NCBI GenBank assembly: GCA_022071955.1 | Contig: JAJVIM010000027.1 | Span: forward strand, 62,001 to 126,000 | Length of the DNA stretch: 64,000 nt | Direction of reading: 5' to 3' | Source: Anaerolineae bacterium | GTDB taxonomy: Bacteria; Chloroflexota; Anaerolineae; 4572-78; J111 | Part shown: positions 41,815 to 51,161 of the stretch, in pieces | How positions within the stretch are numbered: the first letter of the stretch is position 1 | How the letters are laid out: each line of letters begins with the position of its first letter | Position numbers and translations under genes: made by a program | Notes under the pieces: model-generated | What the model was told of the DNA's origin: nothing | Databases searched by the model: none | Seen by the model: the letters and a program-made list of their open reading frames with translations, nothing else

Positions 41815-43578
41815 ATGACCGATTTGCTCGAAAAACTAAACGCCAAGCTGCCGGGTGTGGTCAAAGATCACACCGATTTTCGCGGCGAAACCGCTATCAC
41901 CGTTGATGCCACACAGTTTCACGATGTGGCATTATTCTTGCGCAACGACGAAGACGCCCGTTTTGACCTGCTGGTTGATGTTTACGGCGTCGATCGCTCC
42001 CAATTGGGCCAGTCGCCCCGTTTTGCCGCCAACTACGAACTGTACTCCATTGCCCGCAACCAGTTTGTGCGGCTGGTGGTCAACGCCGCCGAGCCGGTAT
42101 CGCCGGGCAGCAACGGTTTGGGCGCGCTACCGCACATCCCCAGCGTAACCGATGTCTGGCCCACTGCCGACTGGCTGGAGCGCGAAACCTACGATTTGAT
42201 GGGCATTAATTTTGTGGGCCACCCCAACATGCGCCGCATGATGATGCCCGACAACTGGGTGGGCCACCCGCTGCGCAAAGATTACGCGCTCGGCGGTGAG
42301 CCGGTTTATTTTGATCACGACCGCGACAATCCCCGCTTTGCCCATTTGGGCAAGCCGATTATGTACGGCCCCTCGTTTGAAACCGAACTGCCGGAAGAGA
42401 TGGACACCGAAGGCCACATGGTGGTCAATTTTGGGCCGCACCATCCCGCCACCCACGGCGTGCTGCGGCTGGCCACCGAGCTTGACGGCGAAGTTGTGGT
42501 TCGCGTCAGCCCGGAACTGGGCTATCTCCACTCCGGCTTTGAGAAAACCGGCGAAAACATCCGCTACGAAAAATTCATCCCCTACTGCGACCGGATGGAT
42601 TACCTGGCTCCCATGAGCAACAATCTGGCCTATGTGCGCGCTGTTGAAAAGTTGATGGATGTACCCATTCCCGAACACGTTCACTACGCCCGCACCCTGC
42701 TCACCGAATTGCAGCGGCTGGGCAGCCACCTGGCCTGGCTGGGCACGCACGGCATGGACGTGAGCGGCACCGCCCACGTGATCAGTATGTACTGTTTCCA
42801 GGTTCGGGAGCGCATTCTGGATATTTTTGAGATGGTTTGCGGTGCGCGGATGACCACCAGCTACTTCAGCGTTGGTGGGTTGCGCTGGCCGCTGCCCGGC
42901 GCGTTTATGGAGGCTGTGCGGGCCTTTTTAAAAGAATTCAATGGGTATTTGCAAGATTTTGAAGAGCTACTTACCAATAACCCCCTCTGGCTCAGCCGGA
43001 CCAAAGGCATTGGCCTGTTAAAGGCCGATGACGCCATCAAGCTCGGGGTTACCGGGCCGCTGCTGCGCGCCGCCGGGGTGGGGCTTGATCTGCGCAAGGC
43101 CAAACCCTACGCCGCCTACGCCGATGTGGATTTTGAAATCCCCACCGCCACCGAGGCTGACAGCTACGCCCGCTACGAGGTGCGCATTGCCGAAATGCGG
43201 CAAAGTGTGCGTATTATCGAGCAGGTGATGCAGAAAATAAAACCCGGCCCGTACCGCACCCACGACCGCAAAGTGGCCCTGCCGCCCCGCGAAGAAATTT
43301 CCACCAGCATGGAATCGCTCATTCACCATTTCAAACTGGTCACCGAAGGTTACCGCCCGCCGTTGGGGCAGGTGTATGAAATTACTGAAAACCCCAAAGG
43401 CTGGCTCGGTTTTGGCCTCATCAGCGATGGCACCGCCGTGCCGCACCGGCTGCGGGTGCGCGGGCCATCGTTTGTTAACCTGCAAGCCACCGATACGATG
43501 GCGCGCGGCGGCTTCATCGCCGATATGATCACCGTTATCGGTTCCATTGATATTGTGCTCGGAGAGGTAGACCGCTAA
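41815..43578 (+). CDS. nuoCD: NADH-quinone oxidoreductase subunit CD (fused NuoC-NuoD)
   Basis: The 587-residue protein joins the 30-kDa and 49-kDa subunits of the peripheral arm. The C part (about 1-170) has WPTADWLERETYDLMGINF and GHPLRKDY; the D part starts near 200 with VNFGPHHPATHGVLRLA. The quinone-pocket stretches GYLHSGFEKTGENIRYEK and YCDRMDYLAPMSNN are present. ATG 41815 is set by GAGGG a few nt upstream; in-frame codons before it lack a ribosome site. NuoCD fusion occurs in several phyla, including E. coli. It overlaps nuoE by one base. Confidence 0.96.
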   Translation: MTDLLEKLNAKLPGVVKDHTDFRGETAITVDATQFHDVALFLRNDEDARFDLLVDVYGVDRSQLGQSPRFAANYELYSIARNQFVRLVVNAAEPVSPGSNGLGALPHIPSVTDVWPTADWLERETYDLMGINFVGHPNMRRMMMPDNWVGHPLRKDYALGGEPVYFDHDRDNPRFAHLGKPIMYGPSFETELPEEMDTEGHMVVNFGPHHPATHGVLRLATELDGEVVVRVSPELGYLHSGFEKTGENIRYEKFIPYCDRMDYLAPMSNNLAYVRAVEKLMDVPIPEHVHYARTLLTELQRLGSHLAWLGTHGMDVSGTAHVISMYCFQVRERILDIFEMVCGARMTTSYFSVGGLRWPLPGAFMEAVRAFLKEFNGYLQDFEELLTNNPLWLSRTKGIGLLKADDAIKLGVTGPLLRAAGVGLDLRKAKPYAAYADVDFEIPTATEADSYARYEVRIAEMRQSVRIIEQVMQKIKPGPYRTHDRKVALPPREEISTSMESLIHHFKLVTEGYRPPLGQVYEITENPKGWLGFGLISDGTAVPHRLRVRGPSFVNLQATDTMARGGFIADMITVIGSIDIVLGEVDR

Positions 43579-44072
43579 TGGGCTGGACGCAAGCAGAACA
43601 ACAAGAACTGGACGCCATTCTCAAAAAATACCCGGCCGACCGCAAACTGTCGGCGGTGCTGCCGGCGCTGTATCTGGCCCAGCGTGAAAAGAACTGGCTC
43701 GATGACGACGATATTGAGGCCGTGGCTGCCGCGCTCGACATCCCGGTAACCCACGTCCATTCGATCATCGGTTTTTACACCCTCTTCCGCAAAGAACCGA
43801 CTGGCAAATATATGGTGCAGGTTTGCACCGATTTGCCCTGCGCCCTGCGCGGCGCGGAAGGTTTTTACAAACGCTTCTGCGAACGGATGGGGCTGGGGCC
43901 GCACGGCGGCACCACTGAGGACGGCCTGTTCACCGTAGAAGAAGTGGTCTGTTTGGCCGCCTGCGACAAAGCGCCAATGTGCCAGATCAATCTTGAATTT
44001 TTTGAAAGCCTGACCGACGACAAAATCGACGAGATTATCGCCTCGCTGCGTGAACAAGCGTTAAAAGGATAG
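43578..44072 (+). CDS. nuoE: NADH-quinone oxidoreductase subunit E
   Basis: The 164-residue thioredoxin-fold subunit holds the [2Fe-2S] cluster N1a. Ligands are Cys in VCTDLPCALRG and in VVCLAACDKAP. The N-terminal helical part HSIIGFYTLF is typical. Its ATG overlaps the nuoCD stop (TAATG), and nuoF follows after 3 bp. Part of the NADH-oxidising module with NuoF and NuoG. Confidence 0.96.
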   Translation: MGWTQAEQQELDAILKKYPADRKLSAVLPALYLAQREKNWLDDDDIEAVAAALDIPVTHVHSIIGFYTLFRKEPTGKYMVQVCTDLPCALRGAEGFYKRFCERMGLGPHGGTTEDGLFTVEEVVCLAACDKAPMCQINLEFFESLTDDKIDEIIASLREQALKG

Positions 44073-44075
44073 GTT

Positions 44076-45383
44076 ATGGGCAACGAACTACTGGAGAAAT
44101 ACGTCCTGTTCCGGCACCGCGATGTCGAGAACATCCATCAAATTGACGTTTACCGGGCCAACGATGGCTACAAGGCGCTGGAAAAGGCGCTCAAAGAGAT
44201 GCAGCCAGACGACGTAACCAACGTGGTCAAAGCGTCCGGGCTGCGCGGGCGCGGCGGCGCGGGTTTTCCGGCCGGCGTCAAGTGGAGTTTCATCCCCAAA
44301 AATATTTCCCCCAAATATATTGTGGTCAACGCCGACGAGAGCGAACCCGGCACCTTTAAAGACCGCGAAATTATGACCTTTAACCCACACCAGATGATTG
44401 AGGGCATTATTTTAACGGCCTTTGCCGTGGGCGCGGCAGCCGCCTACGTGTACGGCCGCGGCGAGTTCCGCACCCTCTTTTTGGGCCGGTTGCAGGCAGC
44501 CGTGGATGAAGCCTACGAAAAAGGCTACCTGGGCAAAAACATCCTCGGCACCAATTTTTCGTGTGATCTGTACCTGCATTTGGGCGCGGGCGCGTATATC
44601 TGCGGCGAAGAAACCGCGCTGCTCAACAGCCTGGAAGGATTGATGGGCCAGCCGCGCAGCCGGCCGCCGTTCCCGGCTGTGGAGGGACTGTACGCCAAAC
44701 CAACCGTCATCAACAACGTGGAAACGCTAACCAACGTGCCGCCCATCGTGCTCAACGGCTCAGACTGGTACCGCCAGTACGGCACCGAAAAAAGCCCCGG
44801 CACCAAAATTTTCTCGCTGAGCGGCCGGGTCAACAAACCGGGCAACTACGAACTGCCGCTCGGCGTGCCGATTCGCTATTTAATTGAAGAGTGTGGCGGC
44901 GGCATCATCGACGGGAAAGAAGTCAAAGGGATTTTGCCCGCCGGCGCGTCGTCGGCCATTATCGGGCCGGACAAGCTCGATACGACAATGGATTACGAAG
45001 CGATGGCCGCCGCCGGCACCATGCTCGGTTCGGCCTCGTTCATTATATTGGATGAAACGGTGGACGCAGTGTGGGCCGCCGAAAAGAACGTTAAATTCTT
45101 TAAGCACGAAAGCTGCGGCAAGTGCAGCCCCTGCCGCGAAGGCACCTTCTGGCTGGCCGGCGTCTATCGCAAACTGCGCGAAGGGCGCGGCAGCAAAGAA
45201 GATGTGCAATTGCTGGAAACAATCATCGGCCAGATGGAAGGCAACTGCTTCTGCCTGCTCGGTGAATTTGCCGTGCCCGGCGTGCGCACCAGCCTCAACC
45301 TGTTCCGCGATGAGTACGAAGCATTGGCCGTCGCTGAAAAAGAGACGGCGTCACAAAAAAGTCCGGTGCATACGCTGTTTTAA
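44076..45383 (+). CDS. nuoF: NADH-quinone oxidoreductase subunit F
   Basis: The 435-residue protein binds NADH and FMN and holds cluster N3. The FMN/NADH site GLRGRGGAGFPAGVKW (about 57-72) and GAGAYICGEETALLNSLEG (about 170-188) are present. The cluster ligands lie in HESCGKCSPCREG plus a later Cys in GNCFCLLG. Electrons go to FMN and on to NuoE and NuoG. The stop is followed by two perfect hairpins before nuoG. Confidence 0.97.
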   Translation: MGNELLEKYVLFRHRDVENIHQIDVYRANDGYKALEKALKEMQPDDVTNVVKASGLRGRGGAGFPAGVKWSFIPKNISPKYIVVNADESEPGTFKDREIMTFNPHQMIEGIILTAFAVGAAAAYVYGRGEFRTLFLGRLQAAVDEAYEKGYLGKNILGTNFSCDLYLHLGAGAYICGEETALLNSLEGLMGQPRSRPPFPAVEGLYAKPTVINNVETLTNVPPIVLNGSDWYRQYGTEKSPGTKIFSLSGRVNKPGNYELPLGVPIRYLIEECGGGIIDGKEVKGILPAGASSAIIGPDKLDTTMDYEAMAAAGTMLGSASFIILDETVDAVWAAEKNVKFFKHESCGKCSPCREGTFWLAGVYRKLREGRGSKEDVQLLETIIGQMEGNCFCLLGEFAVPGVRTSLNLFRDEYEALAVAEKETASQKSPVHTLF

Positions 45384-45402
45384 TAATGATTTTGACTATA
45401 TT

Positions 45403-45489
45403 GTGCGGGTTGCGGGGCGGCTCAGCCGCCCCGCAACCCGCACACCCCCTAACCCCCTTCTCCCCATTGGGGAGAAGGGGGTTAGGGGG
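45403..45489. repeat. Two adjacent perfect triloop hairpins between nuoF and nuoG
   Basis: Hairpin 1: a 19-bp stem (45403-45421 with 45425-45443) and loop TCA. Hairpin 2: a 21-bp stem (45445-45465 with 45469-45489) and loop ATT, of CCCCCTAACCCCC type. No mismatches in either. C-rich palindromes like the second recur at 21321-21464 and 31491-31516. Confidence 0.75.
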
Positions 45490-45542
45490 ATGAGGGGTAA
45501 AAACCTTCTCTGATTTGGATATAAACAAGGTTAACAACGTCT

Positions 45543-48203
45543 ATGACCGATCAAGTAACGCTGACAATTGACGGTGTGCAGGTCACCGTGCCCAAGGGGA
45601 CGCTGATTGTTGAAGCCGCCAAACGCATCGACAACGAAATTCCCGTATTTTGCTACCATTCCAAAATGGACCCGGTGGGCATGTGCCGCATGTGCCTGGT
45701 TGAAGTGGGCACGCCGGCCATCAACCGCGCCACCGGCCAGCCGGAACTGGATGACAACGGCCAGCCCATCGTTCGCTTTTTCCCCAAGCCGATGACCGCC
45801 TGCACCACGCCCGTTTCCGAAGGGATGGTGGTTAAAGTCAACTCCGAGGCGGCGCTGGATGACCGCAAAGCCGTGCTGGAATTTTTGCTCACCAGCCACC
45901 CGCTCGATTGCCCGGTGTGCGACAAGGGCGGCGAATGTCCCCTGCAAGACCTGACCGTGCGCCACGGGCCGGGCAACACCCGCTTTGACTACGAGGACAA
46001 GCAGCACTTCCCCAAAAAATATCCGCTGGGCGATCTGATCGTGCTCGATATGGAGCGCTGCATTATCTGCGCCCGCTGCGTCCGTTTTCAGGATGAAATC
46101 GCCCACGATCCGGTGCTGGCCGTGGAACAGCGCGGCCGCAACGCCCACATTGTCAGCTACTCCAACCCCACGTTTGACAGCCACTACTCCGGCAACACCG
46201 CCGACATCTGCCCGGTGGGCGCGCTGACCACCCGCGACTTCCGTTTTGGGGCGCGGGCCTGGGAAATGACCAACGTGCCCAGCGTTTGCAATCACTGCGG
46301 CGTGGGCTGCAACACCGTGCTCGGCACCCGCAGCGGCACCATTCGCCGGCTGATGCCTCGCCAAAATGAAGCCGTCAACGAAATCTGGATGTGCGACAAA
46401 GGCCGCTTTGGCCACCATTTTAACGGTAGTCCCAACCGGCTCACCCAGCCGCTGGTCCGCAAAAACGGCGAACTGGTCGAGACGACCTGGACCGACGCCC
46501 TCAAATTGATCGGCGAAAAATTCGGCGCAATTAAAGCCGAGTCCGGCCCCAACGCGCTCGGCGGGTTGGCCGGAGCGCGGCTGTCCAACGAAGATTTGTA
46601 CGTGTTCCAAAAACTCTTCCGCGACGTCATTGGCACTAACAACATCGACCATCGCCTGGGGCTGAGCGCCGCGCTGGAAGATGATACCGCCTGCACCGTC
46701 GGCGTGGGCGTGGGCACCGATTTGGGCCGGGTGGGCAAAGGCGCCGTCATCCTCGTTATCGGCAGCGATTTGGACCAGGAAGCGCCCATTTTGTACCTGC
46801 GTGTAGCCGGCGCTGCCGTCAAACGCGGGGCGCACCTCATCAACGCCGGTGGGCGCAAAACCAAGCTCGATGCCCAGGCCAAAACCAGCCTGCGTTATCG
46901 CTACGGCGCGGCGGCGCACCTGGCCTGGGGGCTGGTAGCCGCGGTGGTGCAGCAGGGGCTGGTCAACCAAACCTTTGTCGATGGCCGCACCGTTGGCTGG
47001 GTAGAGTTGCAAAAATTTGTCAACACCCTCAAGCTCGATGACATTGCCGCCGTTACCGGCGTTTCCGTGGCCGAAATTGTGGCCGCAGCCAAAGCCTTCG
47101 GCGAAGCCAGCAACGGCATCATTCTGTTTGGGCTGGAAGCCGGCAACGACCCGGCGCTGCGGGCCGGGCTGGAAGCGCTGGCCCTGCTCACCGGCCACGC
47201 CGGCAAAGCCGATAACGGCCTCATCGCTGTGCTGCCGCACGCCAACAGCCGCGGCGCGGCGGATATGGGCCTTGTGCCGGACCGGCTGCCCGGTTACGCG
47301 CCGGTTGACGGCCCGGCGGGGCTGTCGGCGGGGCAAATGCTGGCAACCAACAGCGGCCTCAAAGGGCTGCTCATCGCCGGGCTGGACCCCGCCGCGGAGA
47401 GCGAGGCCTACAAATCGGCCTTGCAGCAGCTAGATTTTGTGGTGGTGCAGGAGCTGTTTTTGACCGAAACCGCGCAACTGGCCGATGTGGTGCTGCCGGC
47501 CAAAGGCTCCGCCGAGCGCGACGGCACCTTCACCAATCTGGAGCGCCGGGTGCAGGCGTTTGATGCCGGCGTGCCCGCGCCGGGGCAGGCTTGGGCCGAC
47601 TGGCTGATTTTGAGCGGCATCGCCGGGGCGCTGGGCGCGGCCTGGGGTTTTGCTTCCGCCGATGGCGTGATGGCCGAAATTACCCGCACCGTGCCGCTGT
47701 ACGCCGGGATGGACTTTAAAGCGCTCACCGCGCCGATTTCGCTGGCGCGCAAAACTTCGCACTACATTTACGAAGGCATGAGCTACACCGCCGATGTGCG
47801 CGAAGGCGTGCAGTGGCTCTCGCTGGCGGAAAACGAAGCGGCCAAAGTGCCGCTGCGCCCCATTGAACCTGCGCCGCTGGCAGATGGCAACGGCTTGACG
47901 CTCGTTGCGCCGCGGCTGCTGTACGACGGCGGCCGCCTGCTGGCCGAAGCCGAAGTGGTTCAGCAGCGGCTGGTTCAACCGGCGCTGTTGCTCTCCGGCG
48001 CGGACGCCGAAAAACTGGGCGTGACCAACGGCGACAGCGTGACCGTGTCGCAAAACGGGACGGGCGTGGCGCTGCCGGTGCTGGTCAACCGCGCCGTGCC
48101 GGTCGGCGTGGCAGTGGTAGCGCGCAACCTGGCCGGTCGCCCCGCCGAAAAGCTGGTGGGTCCCGCCGGACTCTTTACGTCGGTAACAGTGGAGAAGAGT
48201 TAG
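45543..48203 (+). CDS. nuoG: NADH-quinone oxidoreductase subunit G
   Basis: The 886-residue protein is the large iron-sulfur subunit. The N-terminal [2Fe-2S] domain has CYHSKMDPVGMCRMC, the His-Cys cluster HPLDCPVCDKGGEC, and the cluster CIICARCVRFQDEI with CPVGALT. A further set, VCNHCGVGCN and MCDKGRFG, matches the N7 cluster ligands, which only some bacteria keep. The rest is a molybdopterin-oxidoreductase-like domain without cofactor role in complex I. It follows the twin hairpins and ends 3 bp before nuoH. Confidence 0.96.
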   Translation: MTDQVTLTIDGVQVTVPKGTLIVEAAKRIDNEIPVFCYHSKMDPVGMCRMCLVEVGTPAINRATGQPELDDNGQPIVRFFPKPMTACTTPVSEGMVVKVNSEAALDDRKAVLEFLLTSHPLDCPVCDKGGECPLQDLTVRHGPGNTRFDYEDKQHFPKKYPLGDLIVLDMERCIICARCVRFQDEIAHDPVLAVEQRGRNAHIVSYSNPTFDSHYSGNTADICPVGALTTRDFRFGARAWEMTNVPSVCNHCGVGCNTVLGTRSGTIRRLMPRQNEAVNEIWMCDKGRFGHHFNGSPNRLTQPLVRKNGELVETTWTDALKLIGEKFGAIKAESGPNALGGLAGARLSNEDLYVFQKLFRDVIGTNNIDHRLGLSAALEDDTACTVGVGVGTDLGRVGKGAVILVIGSDLDQEAPILYLRVAGAAVKRGAHLINAGGRKTKLDAQAKTSLRYRYGAAAHLAWGLVAAVVQQGLVNQTFVDGRTVGWVELQKFVNTLKLDDIAAVTGVSVAEIVAAAKAFGEASNGIILFGLEAGNDPALRAGLEALALLTGHAGKADNGLIAVLPHANSRGAADMGLVPDRLPGYAPVDGPAGLSAGQMLATNSGLKGLLIAGLDPAAESEAYKSALQQLDFVVVQELFLTETAQLADVVLPAKGSAERDGTFTNLERRVQAFDAGVPAPGQAWADWLILSGIAGALGAAWGFASADGVMAEITRTVPLYAGMDFKALTAPISLARKTSHYIYEGMSYTADVREGVQWLSLAENEAAKVPLRPIEPAPLADGNGLTLVAPRLLYDGGRLLAEAEVVQQRLVQPALLLSGADAEKLGVTNGDSVTVSQNGTGVALPVLVNRAVPVGVAVVARNLAGRPAEKLVGPAGLFTSVTVEKS

Positions 48204-48206
48204 TCG

Positions 48207-49256
48207 ATGGACGTACAGTTAACCATAAACCTGCTGGTTCACTCGATTGTGATTTTTGTGGTGGCGCTGGCGCTGATGGGCGGTTTTGCCGCCATGACCG
48301 TCGTCGAGCGCAAACTGCTGGGCCGTTTTACCATGCGTTACGGCCCCAACCGGGTGGGCAAATTCGGCACGCTGCAAGTCATCGCCGATATGTTCAAAAT
48401 GTTGTTCAAAGAAGAGGTCATCCCCAGCCATGTTGACCGGGTGGTCTACCTGATTGCGCCCGGGCTGGCGCTGGTGCCGGCGCTGATGGCCTTTGCCGTG
48501 GTGCCCATCGCCTCCGCCCCGTTTGTGCTGCCGTTTGAGGTGTTTGGCTACACCATCACCATTTACCCGTGGATTGCCGACATCAACGTGGGGATTCTGT
48601 ACCTGCTGGCGATTGGCAGTTTGGGCACGTATGGCGTGGTACTGGGCGGCTGGAGCAGCAACAACAAATATTCGCTGCTGGGCGGGTTGCGCACCAGCGC
48701 CCAAATGCTCAGTTACGAACTGCCGATGGGCGTGGCCCTGCTGGGCGTGATTATGATTACCGGCTCGCTGCGCTTCACGGATATTGTTGAATTTCAGGCG
48801 TCGCACCTGGGCGGCTTTTTGTGGCTCATTTTGCTGCAACCCGTCGCCTTTATTATTTTCTACATTTGCAGCCTGGCCGAAGCCGGCCGCGCTCCCTTCG
48901 ACCTGCCGGAAACAGAAAACGAACTGATTGCCGGCTTCGCCACCGAGTACGGCGGGATGAAATTTGGCCTGTTTTTTGGCGCGGAATACGTGCACATGAT
49001 CGTGGTCAGCTTTATCATCGCCACCCTGTTTTTGGGCGGCTGGAGCGGGCCATTTGCTCAATCGGTGCCGTTTTTGGGCATCATCTATCTGCTGATTAAA
49101 GTGGCGGTGGTTCTGTTTACCATGATTTGGGTGCGGGCCAGCACGCCGCGGGTGCGTTTTGACAAACTGATGAAATTCAACTGGAAAGTTTTGCTGCCGT
49201 TAAGTATTGCGAATGCTGTGGTCACGGCGCTGGTTTTGGCTGTAATCTTCTTTTAG
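48207..49256 (+). CDS. nuoH: NADH-quinone oxidoreductase subunit H
   Basis: The 349-residue membrane subunit has eight or nine helices and forms much of the quinone entry channel. Conserved pieces are VERKLLGRFTMRYGPNRVG, FKEEVIPSHVDRVVY, SLAEAGRAPFDLPETENELI and the Glu-rich loop AGFATEYGGMKFGLFFGAEY. The stop is followed by a 137-bp gap with the second copy of the 65-bp element. Confidence 0.97.
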   Translation: MDVQLTINLLVHSIVIFVVALALMGGFAAMTVVERKLLGRFTMRYGPNRVGKFGTLQVIADMFKMLFKEEVIPSHVDRVVYLIAPGLALVPALMAFAVVPIASAPFVLPFEVFGYTITIYPWIADINVGILYLLAIGSLGTYGVVLGGWSSNNKYSLLGGLRTSAQMLSYELPMGVALLGVIMITGSLRFTDIVEFQASHLGGFLWLILLQPVAFIIFYICSLAEAGRAPFDLPETENELIAGFATEYGGMKFGLFFGAEYVHMIVVSFIIATLFLGGWSGPFAQSVPFLGIIYLLIKVAVVLFTMIWVRASTPRVRFDKLMKFNWKVLLPLSIANAVVTALVLAVIFF

Positions 49257-49282
49257 ACCTGAGTTCGGGGATTCTATTTTTA

Positions 49283-49348
49283 GACAGGATTAACAGGATT
49301 TTCGGGATAAAAAAATCGAGAAATTTGTCCAATCCTGTATATCTTGTC
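49283..49348. repeat. 65-bp palindromic dispersed element, copy 2
   Basis: GACAGGATTAACAGGATT at the left end and AATCCTGTATATCTTGTC at the right end, 66 bp in total. Same ends, internal CGGGAT and length as the copy at 15106-15170. Confidence 0.7.
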
Positions 49349-49393
49349 CACTTATCGGACTGAGGTTTTTAGAGTGATAGCGAGGTTTGACGG

Positions 49394-49909
49394 ATGCTCA
49401 AAGAAGTAAAAGAGGTGGTAACGGGGTCGAGAGAAGTGGCCCGCGCGATGGGCGTAACCTTGAAGTACCTGTTCAAAAAACCGGTGACCAACCAGTTCCC
49501 GGATGAGCCGGTGGAAGTGTACCCGCGCTTTCGGGGGCGACACGTGCTCAAACGGTACGAGAACGGGTTGGAACGGTGCATCGGCTGCGCGTTGTGCGCG
49601 GCGGCCTGCCCCACCAACTGCATTTACGTGGAAGCCGCCGAAAACACCGACGACGACCGCCGCTCGCCGGGCGAACGGTACGCCAAAGTGTACGACATCA
49701 ACATGCTGCGCTGCATTTTTTGCGGTTACTGCGCCGAAGCCTGCCCCACCCAGGCCATTGTGCTGGAGCACGATTTCGCGCTGGCCGAGACCAGCCGCTG
49801 GGACGCGATTTACACCAAAGAACGGTTGCTGGAACCGCACGACCCGCCGTACATCAAAATTCGCGGCGACGACGTGTTTGTGCCCAAAGAAACGTGGGGC
49901 AGCAAGTAG
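49394..49909 (+). CDS. nuoI: NADH-quinone oxidoreductase subunit I
   Basis: The 171-residue peripheral subunit holds two [4Fe-4S] clusters (N6a/N6b) with ligands CIGCALCAAACP and CIFCGYCAEACP. The N-terminal amphipathic helix (about 10-30, VARAMGVTLKYLFKKPV) lies on the membrane. RHVLKRYENGLERC precedes the first cluster, as in the family. It transfers electrons from NuoG to NuoB. Confidence 0.97.
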   Translation: MLKEVKEVVTGSREVARAMGVTLKYLFKKPVTNQFPDEPVEVYPRFRGRHVLKRYENGLERCIGCALCAAACPTNCIYVEAAENTDDDRRSPGERYAKVYDINMLRCIFCGYCAEACPTQAIVLEHDFALAETSRWDAIYTKERLLEPHDPPYIKIRGDDVFVPKETWGSK

Positions 49910-49926
49910 TCAACCTGAAATAAAAA

Positions 49927-49976
49927 GGAGTCAAAAAGCGTAGCTTTTTGTCCCGAAAGCTTTGCTTTCGGACTCC
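49927..49976 (+). other. 50-nt three-way-junction element between nuoI and nuoJ
   Basis: A closing stem GGAGT/ACTCC encloses two hairpins: CAAAAAGC-GTA-GCTTTTTG (49932-49950) and CCGAAAGC-TTT-GCTTTCGG (49953-49971). All stems are perfect and both loops have three bases. It is intercistronic; it could be an mRNA processing or stabilising structure or a small mobile repeat. Confidence 0.65.
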
Positions 49977-50003
49977 GGTAAACTTTTTACGTGAGTAGGG
50001 CCT

Positions 50004-50849
50004 ATGCTCGGACAGATTATTTTTTATGCAGTAGCGGCCGTGGCCATTTTGGCCGCCCTTGGCGTTATCTTTAATAAAAACGTGGTACACAGCGCCCTGT
50101 TTTTGCTGGTAAATTTTAGCTCATTGGCCTTTTTGTATTTTTTGCTCAACGCCCAGTTTTTGGGGGTGGCGCAAATTCTGGTGTACGCCGGGGCCATTGT
50201 GGTGCTGTTTCTGTTTGTGGTGATGCTCATTGGCGCGGATTTGGGCGAGCCGGTCAAAAGCTGGGTCAACGGCCGGAATATTTTTCTGGCGGTGCTGGCT
50301 CTCATTTTGATGACCGTGGTCGGTACGGCCGTGGCCGAAAATCTGGTGCTCGGCCAGCCCGGCAGCGATATGACCCCCGACGCGGTGGCTCAGTTTGGCC
50401 AAACGGAGATGATCGCCGCGGCGCTGTTTACCAAATACACCCTGCCGTTTCAGTTGGTGGCGGTGCTGCTGTCGGTGGGGATAGTTGGCGTGGTCTGGCT
50501 GGCTCAGCACCAGCAGCGACAAAAGTTCCGGCAGGTAGTGGCTGTGCTCGACGCCGGTTGGGATGGCGAGTCGGAAAAAGTGAACTACGATATGCTGCGG
50601 GTGAACTGGCTGCGCCGGCCCAAATTGTTTGATTTTGACTGGATCGAGATTGTTCGGGCCAGCGATGAAGATGTAAACCGTTTTGCCGCGCAAATTGGCG
50701 GCGATGACGACCGCTGGCGCGGCCAGCGTTACCCGCAGATGGTCTGCGTGGTTTCGCCGGATTGCCACCTGTCGGAGACAACCCTGTTCAAACTCCGGCA
50801 GATGTTCGGCGAAGTGCAAATTTCTACCGTGGAGAGGGTGGGCGCATGA
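50004..50849 (+). CDS. nuoJ: NADH-quinone oxidoreductase subunit J with long soluble C-terminal extension
   Basis: The 281-residue protein has the five-helix NuoJ core (about 1-170), with NVVHSALFLLVNFSSLAFLY, the conserved GVAQILVYAGAIVVLFLFVV and a final helix LVAVLLSVGIVGVVWLA. About 110 further residues follow (RQKFRQVVAVLDAGWDGESE ... MVCVVSPDCHLSETTLFKLR), predicted to be cytoplasmic. Typical NuoJ has 165-200 residues, so the extension is unusual. nuoK overlaps its stop by 4 bp. Confidence 0.9.
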   Translation: MLGQIIFYAVAAVAILAALGVIFNKNVVHSALFLLVNFSSLAFLYFLLNAQFLGVAQILVYAGAIVVLFLFVVMLIGADLGEPVKSWVNGRNIFLAVLALILMTVVGTAVAENLVLGQPGSDMTPDAVAQFGQTEMIAAALFTKYTLPFQLVAVLLSVGIVGVVWLAQHQQRQKFRQVVAVLDAGWDGESEKVNYDMLRVNWLRRPKLFDFDWIEIVRASDEDVNRFAAQIGGDDDRWRGQRYPQMVCVVSPDCHLSETTLFKLRQMFGEVQISTVERVGA

Positions 50850-51157
50850 TCGACCAAATTCCCCTGTCACATTACCTGCTGTTGAGCGCCATTTTGTTTA
50901 CCATTGGCGCTGGCGGCGTCCTCATCCGGCGCAACACGCTGATTATTTTGATGTGTGTGGAAATGATGATGAACGCCGTCAACCTCACCTTTATCGCCTT
51001 TTCCCGTTATCTTGACTCGGCGACCGGCCAGATTTTTGTGTTTATGATTATGGCCGTGGCTGCCGTGGAAGTTGCCGTGGGGCTGGCCCTGCTGGTAGAA
51101 CTCAACCGGCACAAAGATGCCGTGGACATCAACGAATTTAACTCGCTCAAAGGCTAA
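50846..51157 (+). CDS. nuoK: NADH-quinone oxidoreductase subunit K
   Basis: The 103-residue MrpC-like membrane subunit has three helices. It carries the conserved acidic residue in the middle helix (LIILMCVEMMMNAVNLTFIA) and the second in the last helix (VAAVEVAVGLALLVELNR), part of the proton path. ATG 50846 overlaps the nuoJ stop (ATGA), preceded by GAGAGGG. Codons further upstream in frame lie inside nuoJ and are not used. Confidence 0.96.
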   Translation: MIDQIPLSHYLLLSAILFTIGAGGVLIRRNTLIILMCVEMMMNAVNLTFIAFSRYLDSATGQIFVFMIMAVAAVEVAVGLALLVELNRHKDAVDINEFNSLKG

Positions 51158-51161
51158 AAGT

